This document shows positions 46,254-61,155 of a DNA stretch of 64,000 bases, piece after piece. The stretch is from Oscheius sp. JU75 (lineage: Eukaryota; Nematoda; Chromadorea; Rhabditida; Rhabditidae): positions 4,836,001 to 4,900,000 of the forward strand of contig JASJZC010000001.1 in assembly GCA_037178855.1 (NCBI GenBank), read 5' to 3'. The notes under the pieces were generated by a model that made no database searches, had not been told where the DNA came from, and was given only the letters and a program-made list of their open reading frames with translations. Position 1 is the first letter of the stretch, and each line of letters starts with the position of its first letter. The position numbers were made by a program, and so were the translations under genes.

Positions 46254-48773
46254 GACTCCCAATATTCGAAGCAGTTCGAGCTACAAGGTTGTGTTATTTC
46301 AACAGAAAAACGCTGTCAAGTTACTGGCTGACTACTATAAAGAGTTAAAGGAGAAGAGAATGGTTGGACTTGTTGACTGGGGCATTTTCGATAGACGGAG
46401 AGAGTGCGTGTTCATAACAGCAAACAGGTGTTGAAACAAGCGCAGTCGACCAACTTTCAGCACTGTTTGTCAGTGTCAGTTTCAAGGAAAAATGATCACG
46501 CGCAATGACCGGACTTTTGGGAGAAAGAGAGTCTGCGGCAGAAATGTGGCTGGTGAGGGTAGGCAAGTCTTATCTCTGATTCACGACAGTGCCTTCGATA
46601 CAAAAGCTCACATACTGATGGGCAAGAAGGGGCGAAAAGGTTGAGATCAATTGGGGGTAGACACGTGAAAAGGAGAACCGGAATTCAACATGCTGTTGCA
46701 AACCGAAGTTCGTATTCGGCCCCGCCACACAGACAACCAGCTGTCAAAACGACCACGTCTGACGGACATCAATCGGTCTCTGATGGAGAGCAAAAGAGAC
46801 AAACACTCTTTGTTGGCACCAGATTATGTGATTTGTAGTATGAAGCTATTCAATGGCTGCCTCAATTTGAACGGAGGTCTTCCTGTGCATTCTCCACTAT
46901 AAGTTCCAACATTTTATCTTGGCGGTGATCATGAAAGAACATTACTAACATGTGAAGTGGCTTTCTCTCGTAAAAAAAGTGGTGTGAGGTCAAAGATCCC
47001 AGGATAAGAAAAGTCCGCAGTCTGATCAGCAAAACAAGTTTGTTTAAAGCAGATTAAAGCAGACTGCGGGTTGTTTGGATGTTTCAAATGGCTCATTGGC
47101 AGCAATAACAGACAATCAATTGCACTTGGGGATACAAAGAGCTCGGAGATTTTAAAATTTGAATTGGGAGAACAACTAACAGAGTGACTGTGTCTAGAGA
47201 TTAAACACAATACTTGAGTCCTTGAAGTAAACAAACCCACAGACCCAATTTCTCTCTACTCGAAAAGGAGGAAATGGAGAAATGTCGCTCGTGCTTCGAG
47301 AGTCAATGAGTCCGGACTTGCCATGAGGATCTTGTTTTTCAAAAGGGAGCGAATCATTTGACGAATGTAGTTCTTGGGGAGCGCGGTTGCGTTACACAAA
47401 AGAAGATCGCCATCGGATTAACGATCTTTGAAGCTGACGAGGAGTGGAAGGAAAAGGGGAGAGGGAATATGAGCGCCGGCCAGCAGTCTTCGTAATTGGC
47501 AGACGGGCTCTCGGCGGGAGCCCCCTCCTATTAATGGATGAGAGGATAAGTTGGACAGGGGACATAGAGGTGTCGGAATGAGTAATAATGGGAACCAGAA
47601 AGCATGGACAAACACACGAGAGAGAGGGGAAATCGATAGAGGAAAGAAACCGGCGGAATGGCAGCTGATGGGCGGCTCGAAGAGAGCAGAAGTTGAACAA
47701 ACAAGGGCTCGGGAATGACGACTTGATTGGGGACTCCAAGGAGAGAGAGAGTGAAAGAATTCCCAGCCAGTCAATAATTCAAAGCTGCTGCGGATAAATG
47801 CATTATGCACATAACACCTCGATAACCTCTCTTTCCGAAGTGCAATATGCTTTTCGGGCATTAATCAAGACTCTAAAAGAAGAACCTTCCTTCTAAAAAG
47901 TGGGTAATAGTTCGGCAGGCGCCCCCTTTCGTTTAAATTTTTGGCGCGCTTTTACAATATCGCTCAGAATAGGTTTTTCTGATGAAATTTACCAACTTTT
48001 TCAGTTTTTGACGGCTTTTACCGAATCCAGCGTGTAAAAAAACCCCCTAGAATGAAAGAAAAGTGAAAAAACTACGGAATAGAACGAGTTATTCGAGGTT
48101 TGTCTCAAACTTACAGTTCTCTGATTTCCCTATTATTTATGACGTTTTGCATGTTCTAAAGGGTTCTTTTTGCACGCTGGATTTGATAAACGCAGTCAGA
48201 AACTGGAAAAATTAATAAATTTTATGAGAAAAACACGATTTTAGACGAAGGGGGGCAACTACCGTAATTTTTGACTTGAAGGGGGGAGCCTGCCGAACTA
48301 TTACCAAAAAGTGAAAACCATGTAACAGACAACAGCGGATCAAAGTTATCGGAAAAGCACATAGAAGTCCTCCAACTTACCATTCTCTTTTCCTATTGGA
48401 AGCTCTGATCAAATACTACATCTTTGCAAAACATTATTTTGCTGTGAATTCACGATATATAACAAAGCATTGAAGGAGAAGTGAAGTTTTTTGGGTGCGC
48501 GCCTATTAAAAGAGGCCACTGCACAGGATTTCTATCTCAGCCAGGTTGTACCTACTGACCTGGAAAGTGATTTCAAGTAATTTGTCTTGCTGAGAGCAGC
48601 AAAACAAGACCAAACATCCTGGAAAAAATGTATCTTGTACGCTTTTCCCACCACACTACCCTTCCAAAGTTCAGCTGATGTCCGATTCGATCCCAAATAC
48701 GCGGTGACGTCTCTAATCCAAATGGAGATCTCTTTAATTGAATCTCGTATTTACATCAATATCACAGGCGATA
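46254..48773. other. Gene-poor region with a MITE
   Basis: About 2.5 kb between MSK (minus) and the pseudophosphatase 3' end. No exon is supported. It has purine-rich stretches (about 47600-47760) and the MITE at 47903-48305. Confidence 0.45.
47903..48305. mobile_element. 403-bp MITE (hAT-like)
   Basis: Terminal inverted repeats GGTAATAGTTCGGCAGGC at 47903 and its complement at the right end (48288-48305), continuing imperfectly for about 28 bp (CCCCC then TTC). Flanked on both sides by AAAAAGTG (47895-47902 and 48306-48313), an 8-bp target duplication, as for hAT elements. The interior has no ORF of note, so it is non-autonomous. Confidence 0.85.
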
Positions 48774-51479
48774 TCAAAAGTGTGTTCTATACACAGAATC
48801 GGACGTTTTCGTTTTGGGAGGGGGTGGCGGAGGCGCCTTTCTGAACGGTCTTCTCGGCGCTGGAGACGGCTCCTGTATGCTCAGTGGGATGCTGTTCGAT
48901 CGGACCTTTTCCTTCAGATTTTGGTTAAATGTGACCGTCGAGTTGATGGACAGAGACTCGATCTGATCCGTGAGGTTGTACCGAATGTATGGCTTGCTCT
49001 GAGGAAGACTGTAGGGATAGGATGGGCCTATTGAGCTCTGAAAGCTATTTGAAATCATTTTGGGCAAACGTTACCATTAGAACGTTCTTGGGAGTATCCT
49101 GTTTCTGCCAAAAGAGTCCAGCTTTCTGTGCTATTGATCCCATGATCTCATCAAGGTTCATCTCAGCCGTCATGTCTCCGCCGTACTGAAACAATTTCAA
49201 ACTTTCTCAGAAGAAACAAGGAGTTTTGTTTACCAAAGGGTTAGCTCTCGGAATCCATCGCAGATAGCAGAGATCCCAGAGTTCTATGTCGACTGGAAGA
49301 GTCGGAGGCCGGATGAGATCAGCCAGAAGGGTGACTGTTGTCTCCGGCTGCAGTCCAATTCCTGGAAGTGGTTCTTTGCATGATTGCTAGAGACTACGGA
49401 CTTGACCGCATCGGACTCTTCGAAGATGTCTGTAGAACTTGAGCAGCGTCGTTCAAGGAATTGGAGAAAAGACGACGATAGTCTTCAGTAAAAAATCGAG
49501 CCAGAGGGAAGGGGCCTCCTTTTCTATCGGCTGCCAGCTGCTCGACTACCGATGAACAAGCAAAAGCTGGTACACATCCAGTTAACGAAACGTCCCAGAG
49601 TGATATGAGGAGGTGATCAGAGAAACCGAACCTAGGTTCTGTACGTCTAAGTTAACTGAAAGCCTCACTGTATTGGATAGAGCCGTCTCAACTGGGCGAT
49701 ACAGTCGAGAAAGAGAAGAAAGGTCGGACAGGCCGGACTCTTTCCCACACCACAAACTCTCTGGCCGAAAGGATGTCCCAAGGATATCCATTCCTTGTTG
49801 ATCAGTCTCTCGAGGCCAGTAAATGTTCGGCATTCCTTGTTGGCACACAACTGCACAAGACTGGAGATGACGGCAGAAACATCCATTCCCTCAGACTCTA
49901 TACTTTCTACTTCAAGAAAACTTGTACAGCTCAAACCTGTTACTGTAACCGAGTTACCTCGATCAATCATCCACGACAAAACCTCAGCCGTGCTCCGGAG
50001 ACAATAGTAGACCAGCTGATTCCATCCGGTGTCGTGCAGCCTGGTGAACCAATCCTTCTCTCTTTGGTTGTATAGCTCATGAGAGTCTGAATCGAGTTCA
50101 AGAATAGAGGAAAAGAGTTCTGGTATTCAGGCTTCTGGTCTTCAAGCATTGAGTTTGTTCCTGCCTACTTCTTTCAAAAACTAACCTATTGAACACAGTT
50201 TTCTTAACTTCTTATAAGCTGTCCTGACTGCTGGTATCGAATGACCATCACCAATTTCTACCAAGTGATGTGCTTTCGTCTGGGTGTTGTTAGTCATACA
50301 TTTTATGTATCTGAAAAGAAGAGTCACAATGCCTACAAAGCTGTCTTACTTCTTGACAATGTCTACCACTTGCCAGTTTCCGTCGTGCGAGGACGACCTG
50401 ATAAGGACTGTTCCATTGGGAGCGGTCCATATCCACACAGGAAACCGACCTCCGCCAAAATGCTCGGCCATTTGCTCCAGGTCGTGTGCCGAAATGGAAT
50501 TGGGAACCGGGACATACATCGGATATCTGAAAAGATCTGTTAAAGGAGATACAAGAACTTACGAAGGAATCTGATGACTCAGCTCCCGTCTCAAATTGAC
50601 TATTCTCCAGTCGGGACCGGCTGAAAAGCGTCGCAGCTCCTGTCTCCAACTTTCCTCGTCGTTGAACTCCACTGAAAAAAAGTTTGAAAAATGAGTGTTT
50701 TAAAAGAGACAAACGTCTAGTCATCCAGTTCAAGTTGGCTCCCGACTGAACAATATGTTCTACAACGGCCGGCTTCGAGAAGCATAGCAATTGGTTAGCC
50801 AAGTTCGGAGCATACTGAGTCCTCGTCAAGTCAATATTCGCCACTCGAAAGTCCTGAAATTTTGACAGTTTCTTCTTCAATTCTTTCGTTTACCTTTAAG
50901 AACAATTTGATATAAGAGACCGGTTCCATACTGGACAGCGGTGCAGTCAACTCTTTCAGTTCCTTCGGTGTCGGCATCATTTCAGCTGAAACTGTTCATA
51001 TGCTTGACTCATTCCACACTCACTCTGTAGGACAGTGTAATAAATAGTTTCTATGGAACATAGCGGTATGGTGAACTGTTCGTCGAAGAAACTGAACCGC
51101 CGGGGGACTCTCGAAAACTTTGGAGAGATTACGAACGGCTGGAAGAAGAGACAGAAGTTTGTACAAGTGATCTTTCCGGGAAGAGGCTCTTGGAATTGAA
51201 AGTTGAAGGTCACATCGTCACAGGAACTGCCTTCAATCTCTCCTGAAGCGTATTTGATAGATAAATATGAAAAACAGTACTAACCGGGCAGAAGTTTTCT
51301 GAAAATGCGGAACATTCCATCCGGTGGGGGCGAGGACTGAAAATGGGTGACTTGCTCCAAGGAAAAGCAATAATGATTTCAACTGAGAACATTGATTAAG
51401 CTGTTCTTTTCGATAAACAAGGAAGAAATAAACACACCGGTTTGCCTTCCTCATAATCTACGAAGCTTTGGAAAGCCAT
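48774..51479 (-). CDS. Myotubularin-related pseudophosphatase (MTMR10-12 type)
   Basis: Exon 1 starts MAFQSFVDYEEGKP (51479). The N-terminal part is a PH-GRAM-like domain (FRIFRKLLPG, TNFCLFFQPFVIS, VPRRFSFFDEQFTIPL). The phosphatase-like core has the MTM blocks PVWIWTAPNGTVLIRSS, NIDLTRTQYAPN, WISLGHPFGQRV and FLLFLDCIAQL. Where active MTMs have HCSDGWDRT, this sequence has SESEGMDVSAV or similar, with neither the cysteine nor the arginine, so it should not hydrolyse phosphoinositides. Such members act as adaptors for active MTMs. The C-terminus is proline-rich (FRKAPPPPPPKTK). The stop is at 48774. Confidence 0.82.
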
Positions 51480-51965
51480 TATGCCATCTGAAGGTCTGAT
51501 TAGACAAGGGACAGTGTTAGAGAGAGAAGTACTGATTGAACTCGATCCTGTCCCTTCCTACCTCAAAACTCTTCCTCTTCGAATAGTTTATTAAATGCAT
51601 ATCACAAACCGTACGATATATAAAGAGACTGTAAGGCGAGATTACAATAAAACTTTTTTGAGCACGTAAATGGTTCGAGTGATATTATGCAAGACACTTT
51701 TCCGGGAGCAGCAGTCGAAAACTAATGGGAGCAGGTAGACAACACAAACCTTCGGGCTGAGGATTGAAAAGAGAGGCGTATATACAGAGGTTAAAAAGAG
51801 GAAAAAGCTTCTCCTAATTGGTCATCTGGGGCGAAGAAAGACGCGGGAGAATCTGAAATCGATGATTTATGACTGTCTCTGTGCTTATGTTCTAAAAATC
51901 CATCTTCTATATCTATTTCCGGCAAAGTACCTCAGAAAAAGTCTAACAGAGACTAAAGTGAACGG
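51480..51965. other. Spacer
   Basis: Divergent-side flank of the pseudophosphatase, AT-rich with a TATATAAAG on the plus strand near 51617. No exon seen. Confidence 0.35.
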
Positions 51966-54288
<2,323 letters not shown>

Positions 54289-56447
54289 CGACGCATTGGT
54301 TTCTGGAAAGAGAAGGATTGTTAGTATAGACGCAAAGGGACCAAAAGTAGGTCACGAAGATTCGTTCCTCCAAAAAGAGTTCCGATTTATCAAAACCAAT
54401 AAAAAGATTTCGAAAGTGCTAGATCTAGAAAAAAGAAAGCTGAGATGATTCATGCTAATTTAACAGAGAGTCGAGAACAGAGCCGGAAAACTTCTTAGCG
54501 AAAACCGTGCAGCAGAGCTGTCTGCCATCTGCCGCACAACAGTCTCATACACCCTTCTACACCTTCGCGTAACCCCCGACGGGTATGGATTTTGCACGGC
54601 GCCATTAGTGCTGCCCATTCTGTTCCCACTCTCTCCCTGGGCACCTTCTGGTCCGATCTGCTAAAAATTTTAGTGGACACGATGGCCGAGAGAGTCTTCT
54701 AGCTTTGTGAGCTGTCAAAATGTTCGGAAGACATGTGAGCACAGCAGTAGAGCGTTTCGAGTAGAGTGAACTCAATGAGCGAATACCTAGGAGAGTATCT
54801 GTTTTCCTTTGAGGGATTATCAGTAGTTCTCTGGACTGAGAGTCGATAGGACTATTCAATCGAGATCCAGACCCGTCAAGTCCTTCCGCCCTGGGCACAG
54901 TGGCTTCTGTTGTTTACCAGAGTTCCGGTGTTAGATTTCATCCCGTTTTTGAATCCGCCAATCGGGTAAAATTGTCTCTCTGTACACTCGGAACATACTT
55001 CTTTAGTTTCCTTCAGTTCTCAGACATTTCAGAATTTTAAACAGATTTGTTGCCTACGCGCATTCACCCCACATCACAAAACAGTCACTGGTCGAGTCTA
55101 GTACTTCATTTCCCGTCTTAGCGGTGTTCCACAACATTATAGATCAGATCAAAAGCTACAAATTTGTAGAACATCATTTATCCGAAAAACCACTTATATT
55201 GCCTTGAAAGAGTTTGCCATCGGTATGGTGAAGTAGGGCCAGTTTTGAGAAATCTAACTCTTAATTAGATTCCTTTCCATCTTCCGTACACCAAAATTAT
55301 GCGATTTCGAAAATGGAAGGCTAAGGAATAACAACTAAAAAAAGTTGCACTTTGGCAGAAAATCGATGCTACTCCCTTATGCCTAGAAGAACTACAGTAT
55401 CCTCTCGGACTCTTCTTCAAATTACATTGTCCATTGTGGCTCATTCTCTCCAGCTCCGGCTTCATTAAAAATGCCCGGGAATCGGATCCGGCGACAATAA
55501 TTTATTCATCGGTTATTCGTGTTGTTTACCCTTTGGGTCCCGTGTGTCTCCCCGTCCTTTCTTGCCTTATCTTCGCTCCTTCTCTCGCCTCATTTTTGTG
55601 CAACAGACAAAATTATTATCGAGAGAGATGGGGTCGACGAACGCCACTCCAATCTCCTTTTTGATAAGTCCCTCTTTCTTAGCTTGAATCTCTTTGAGAA
55701 AAACACAGCACACTACTGTAGTCGAGTCATACTTAACCTTTGTTTGTCTGATGTGAATACTGGCTTATGGGTCTCATCGTGAAAATGTCTCGGTTACGGT
55801 ATAGTCTATGAGACACAGTGTTTGGCTCATAACGCACCCACCAAAGAACTTTAAAAGGAAGTAGCGGGAGGAAAATGAAAAAAATTTCACCACGCATACA
55901 GATGCAACAACCTTCCTTGCAGGAATCATCGGTCGTTGACTTGACACTCCTTAGGATGCCAAGAGTCAGTCAAGAGTTTTTACTGCGTATCCAACCTGGT
56001 AATTCTTGGATCCCTTCACGTCACATTTTTTTCATTGAACGAGAGACTTTTCGGATGGAGAGGATTAGAAAATTCGCTCGCCTCAGCCGCAACTATTGAT
56101 CGGGGTGGAAGGGACCGAGAAAAAAGAATGCCATCATACGCAGGGGCGACCAGCGTCTTTCTCTCTCCCTCTCATCTCTACTTCAGTATTCCAATATTAT
56201 AAGCAGTCTCTGTGGGACACAAAAAGTGACCGAGAGTGGATGATTGTTACTACTGTAGAGACTGCAATTAGACGCAATTATATTATGGGGACTCTCTATT
56301 GTTGTTTGTCTCTTTGATACGGCGAGAGAGAGAGGTGTGCCCCCAGATAACCACGTTTGCTTCCAGATACGGCAAAAGACGGGTTGGAGCCCCCACTCCG
56401 ATGTATTAGGAGAGACAGAAGAGGGGCAGTCTTGCTCTCATCCCATC
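54289..56447. other. Large spacer
   Basis: About 2.1 kb. A possible minus-strand leader ORF (MGSTNGAVQNPYPSGVTRR, from about 54614) may be an upstream exon of CSK, but no phase-matched donor was found. Otherwise AT-rich without exons. Confidence 0.35.
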
Positions 56448-58958
56448 ATGGGCGCCATCGACGAACTGAGGGCTGTTGATTTGGACACCGAGAACATCGT
56501 CTTCCAGCCAATCCTAGAGTTCGTTTTTTCTACCGTTTCACATACGTGCTGACAATGATAAGGGGATACGGTAGTCTCTCTCTCTTTTTCAGAATCTGAA
56601 CCATTGTTCTCTAACTCCATAATTGAAAAGTTAGATACAGACAAATTAGCATATAGCGTTCAATTCATGACATGTTAAAACACCGTATAGCTTGAGAAAT
56701 TAACATTGACATGAGAACACAGGAAAGTCCTGATGTAGTTTGACATAAATAGGAATGAGAGGTCAATGACGACACGTTGGCTTTGACATGAGAAGGAACA
56801 AAACGGACATTATAGGTCGCTGCAGTTGTTATGAATCCATGCTTTGACAGCTAAAAAAGCTCAGAAATGATAAGTAACTACGGTAACTCTCCGTTTTCAG
56901 GATCACTACTATCCATGTCAACTACACTCAACATCTACAGCAGTTCCTGCAGACGTTGTACTACGGAAAGGGTAGTCTACCCGTCGTACTTCGGCATTAT
57001 GTAGCTCTCATGGTTTGCAACTTTCTATGGACTGTTGCAAACACTCTTTTAGGCTGCTAGTCGTCATCATTGCCAGTTCCTCATTGATCTTTTTGCCCTC
57101 GAGTTTGAGCGGCACGGAGGAAAAGTTCAGTGGCTAAAGGGTCTCGGATTCGTCGACGATCCTCGGATCCGAGAACTGGACGAACTGAACCTCTTCCTGT
57201 GTCATCAGCCCTGGCGTGTCAACGGAGACTGGTTGTTCGTGAGTCCCGCATGCAAATATGGCCTAAAGATTTGTTTTCCCAGGACCTGCAGCGTAAAAGT
57301 CGTTGGACTCTCTCGGATTTGGTCAATGCTGCCGTGGTCATGAGCCAGACTCACTGTCTCTGTTCGATGGTACATGCATTTGGCATCTCGACACTGTCAC
57401 CGACAGCCAAGTGAGTCTCACCCTGTCTCTGTGTCTGCCCTCGACCAGTAATTGGCCGGTGGCCGGTGCGTCCTTTCAGCTGTCACCTCCCTCGTTGTTA
57501 TTCCGCTCGGCGACCACAAAATTGGAAAAGGGATCCCAATAAGGGCAGCAGCCATCCTTTTCTTCCTTACAGTATACTTGAGGGGGAAAGGGGAAAAGAA
57601 GACACGGTGTTATCTAGTCTCCCCCTCAGAAGGGCGATTAATCACAGACGTCGTTTAGATCGGACACGAGCAGATTCGACTGGGCTCAGAGGGACAAAGA
57701 AAACAAAGCTGCTCAACATCAGAGCGAGGTTTCGATTCGGGTTGAGAGTCTCGAAAACAGGATTTAGGTCGAAGAACTGCTCCGTAAAATGGACCTGATC
57801 AAGTCGAGCAGCGAGAGTACTGACGCCGCAGCTGCCACAAGACACTTCATGGCCATTGCCAACGATTCTGCTGGTCAGTTTTGAACAGTCTGGTTGTAAA
57901 CTCCCTTTTCTTTCAGAGTACTCTTTGGGATCAGACTCTCCTGATCGCAGTGACCAGCCGTGCTTCTCTTTCCAGCCCAGCTTTGTCTACGTCGACTTTG
58001 CTCATCGCTCCGATGGAACCAGGAGTAAGATTCGAATCGTTTACCTAACCAAAAAACTGTTTCAGCTTTCAAATACCATGAGTTCCCCTGGGATACGGTT
58101 GCTATACCGATCTTCGAGGAACACATTGCTGAACTAGCCTATCCGTTGGACAAGATGGTCTGCGAGACACAGACGATGACCTACAAATTGTTAGTTTGTC
58201 TCAATTGGCAACAGAAAGTATAAAAAATATCCTTTAGAACTTAAAAAGAATTAGTCATGCGACTCGGGTGCGCTTGTTTCTAGTGCAAAACCCGCCGCAC
58301 AAAACTTCAGATTCTCCTGACGAAGTTCTCTGCCCATTAGAGTCATTGCACCATATTTTTCAAAGAGCTTAAAAATGACACCAAACACGCCAATGGTTTT
58401 TACGATTATCAAGAAGTTAAATCTGAAAGAGCCTGCTGCTCGACCATCATTTTCGCGTTCGAAACAGGGTTTTCTTTTGACCTTCGAGGAAATTGTAGAG
58501 CAGAGCAATATAAATTTTATTTCAAACATGGCAAGACTCAGAAATCAAAGTAAACGGCTGAAAATGACCGAAAATTTTCAGCATGGGTGGTTTCGACGAT
58601 GTTGACACGACAGCATTCCGTACGGCCATTTGGAACTACATTCAGGCTCTGTAATTGTAAATATTTCAAATTTAATGACACATTCAGGTTCGGAATCCGT
58701 CATGACGACTACGACTACAGTTCTGTGAATCAGCTGCTCAGTCGCGACTTGAAGACGTTCATCAAGAATCTCGTGGTCACACCGCATCGTCTGCCAGCCG
58801 ACTTGCGTACTTCGGTCATGAGCGACTTCAAGAGCTCTGAGAAGGTCCATGTCGTGTTGATGATCACCGAGGCCCGTCTCCAGGCCACACTTCTATGGCT
58901 TTCCCGTGCAATGACCAACTATTTCGTCGCTCATAACAATCGCGATGAGCTCGACTAG
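56448..58958 (+). CDS. sesn-1: Sestrin (stress-inducible redox and mTORC1 regulator)
   Basis: Start MGAIDELRAVDLDTENIVF, then an intron to 56901. Hallmarks: HYVALMAASRHHCQFLIDL (catalytic cysteine of the sestrin A-domain), QPWRVNGDWLF, RWTLSDLVNAAVVMSQTH, FGISTLSP, then in the second half FVYVDFAHRSDGTR, KYHEFPWDTVAIPI, FGIRHDDYDYSSVNQLL and EKVHVVLMITEARLQATLL. Sestrins bind GATOR2 and lower mTORC1 activity, and the A-domain reduces hydroperoxides. Longer introns (about 350-390 nt) lie at 57412 and 58190. The stop is at 58956-58958. Confidence 0.88.
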
Positions 58959-59655
58959 CCCCTTTTCCTTTCCGTCTTACTTACACACAAAAAACGCGTA
59001 CAAATCCCCCGGCTTTTTTGCATTTGCGCCAGTCCCGGTCTGGTTCCTCACCCTTTTGAAATGATCTGACCTCTTCCCTAAAAAAAGTGCGGCTCTCTTT
59101 AATCTGCACTGCCAACCACGGTGCGCCTCCTTCTCGCTGTATTTTCTGTGCATAATGTCACCCCGATCCTTCCTCTTCTTGTAGTCTTTTTCTTTTAGTC
59201 TTCATGTTTAGTCCACACACAAATTTTGAGAAAAATCTGGGTAAACTGCTTGTAGGAGCCGCGTGGCATCTTTTTAGACACAGCCTAGTTTGCGAGCCAC
59301 TGCAGCCTCCGGTAGAAGCCTCCAACGGCAGGGATTTGATTTTGATGTGATTTCCTGTCACATCACGTTGTTTTCTTCTAGCAGTTTTGTAATTGTTGAA
59401 CCCGCCTGAATCTTGTTTCTTTTTTTTTAGAATAAGGGAATTTGATAATGAGTTTTATTGTTTCTGTTCACAGAAAAGAGCAAGTTATGCAGTGAGTCGA
59501 GAATCATATGGGGATACAAACTGGAATCAATCTAAATACAAAAAGTGAGTGGGACGAGAGATTGATTGGGAGAAGTTGTACAAGGAAATATGCACAAATG
59601 GAGGGTAATATACAGCACCGACTAGTCTTTGACTTTGTGAAAGGAAAAAAAGTGG
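58959..59655. other. 3' spacer between convergent genes
   Basis: UTR-like and AT-rich. No exon seen. Confidence 0.4.
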
Positions 59656-61155
59656 TTAATTGCGATGAAATCTTGTGAATACCCGGCTTTCTTCGTGCAC
59701 AGCCATCTCAGTTGCTTTGAAATCGTTCAGTTCCTGTCGAATCAGCGCCTAGAGATCAAGTTTGACAGTGACTGAAAAAAGCTCACCTTATCAATTGGAG
59801 TTAATCGAGTCCATGGTTTATCGGTTTTCCTATCGTAAACCTCCGCCTGTGTGACTTCGATGTAGTCGTTGAATTGGATGATTTGCTGCTCCTTCAGCTG
59901 GGACACAGGCGGGCGAAAAGTCAGCTGAAAACCGTCGAGTAAGGAAAGAAAATGATAAACAGCAAACCTTTCGCAGCAAGATCTTCCGTTTCTCCTCCAT
60001 CGAAAAGTCTGCCTTGCTCTTCAGGATGTTGCGTTCTTCGAGTTCTCCGGCCGTCGGTCTCTCGCTAATCTTCCTGGCCAGCTTTATGCTGGCCTTCTTC
60101 ATCAGCTGGCGTCGTTCCTCCGCGGATTGTCCATCGACGTCGTCCTTGCAGGGCGGGGCATCTAATTTGCAAGCGAGCGTGTCTCTCCGGAAGACTTTGG
60201 ATGCCAAGCCGCCTCCAACTGGTACTTCCTCGTCGCTATCCTCAACATCCTGGCGTGGAGGAGTTCGTTGTGGCTTTGACGGAACCGGGTCGTCTCGATA
60301 TTGGATTGGACCATCGCTGTCGCTATCGTCTGTCAGTTTTGAAGGGAGGGTATCCGGACTGAAACCGAAACACCGATGGTTGAGAAACAGATAAATACGT
60401 ACAAAGGGTTTGATGGAAGAGACGCCTTCTTTGTCTTTCTGCGGAGTCGTGGCGGTTGCCCAGGCTTTTTCAGAACGGATTTCTCAGGCTGTGCTGTCAA
60501 ATCAGGCTCCTAAACGGCTATTATGAACAATTTAAATGAATCAAATGTGTACCTTGGCCTGGATGTGATCGTATCCTTTCTCGATCATAGTGGGACTCGA
60601 GGGTGAAGATGATGGAGGAGCTGGGTCTTCTTCGTCTTCCTCTTCTGTGGAATCGTAGTAGTCCTGATTAGAGACGGTGTCCTCTAAAAACGTTAGTTCA
60701 CAAGACAAGCATAGCAAGAAAAGATATCGTGGCAGACTGTGAAACGAGCTCACGCGAAATCCATCTCAAACACTAAAGGTTCGGTGCATTGTTTGCTTTT
60801 ACAGCGCAAAGGTGAGCGAACTGAGTTCAAATGCAATTCAATCAATCACAATGAGCCACTTGAGATCAAACCAACCTTCTTCATCTTCCTCTTCGCGTAG
60901 TTTGGCAGGGAGGATGACCGAGAGACGGCTTTCAGGCATGTCCGAAGTGGAGGCAAGGAGTACTGCCAGATGCTCTTCTTGGAACTGTTTCGGACAGGGC
61001 GGAGGAGGTATCACCTTGATCGGTTTGGCTGAAATTGACAAGTAAAAAAAGGAACTATACATAAACTGACGTGATCCAGAATCGACCATTTGCTTCGATT
61101 TCTTCTTCCGCCTGAATGGCCAGACCAGCCTCTTCCAGAACCGTGGAAATTTCAT
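59656..61155 (-). CDS. PHACTR-type RPEL protein (phosphatase and actin regulator)
   Basis: Start MKFPRFWKRLVWPFRRKKKS, with a basic cluster. A long acidic, Ser/Pro-rich middle (STEEEDEEDPAPPSSSP; KLTDDSDSDGP). Then RPEL repeats: SIKLARKISERPTAGELEE and KILLRKLTFRPPVSQLKEQQ. The C-terminal PHACTR tail has YDRKTDKPWTRLTPIDK then ALIRQELNDFKATEM and RVFTRFHRN. RPEL repeats bind G-actin, and the tail contacts PP1. The stop is at 59656. Exons are about seven. Confidence 0.85.

Noticed and set aside
46641-47861. Several open frames in the gap between MSK and the pseudophosphatase
   Set aside because: Low-complexity or random in composition, no matching donor and acceptor pairs, no motif.
54605-54898. 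97-aa minus-strand open frame near CSK
   Set aside because: Could be a 5' exon but no phase-matched donor to the CSK start was found.
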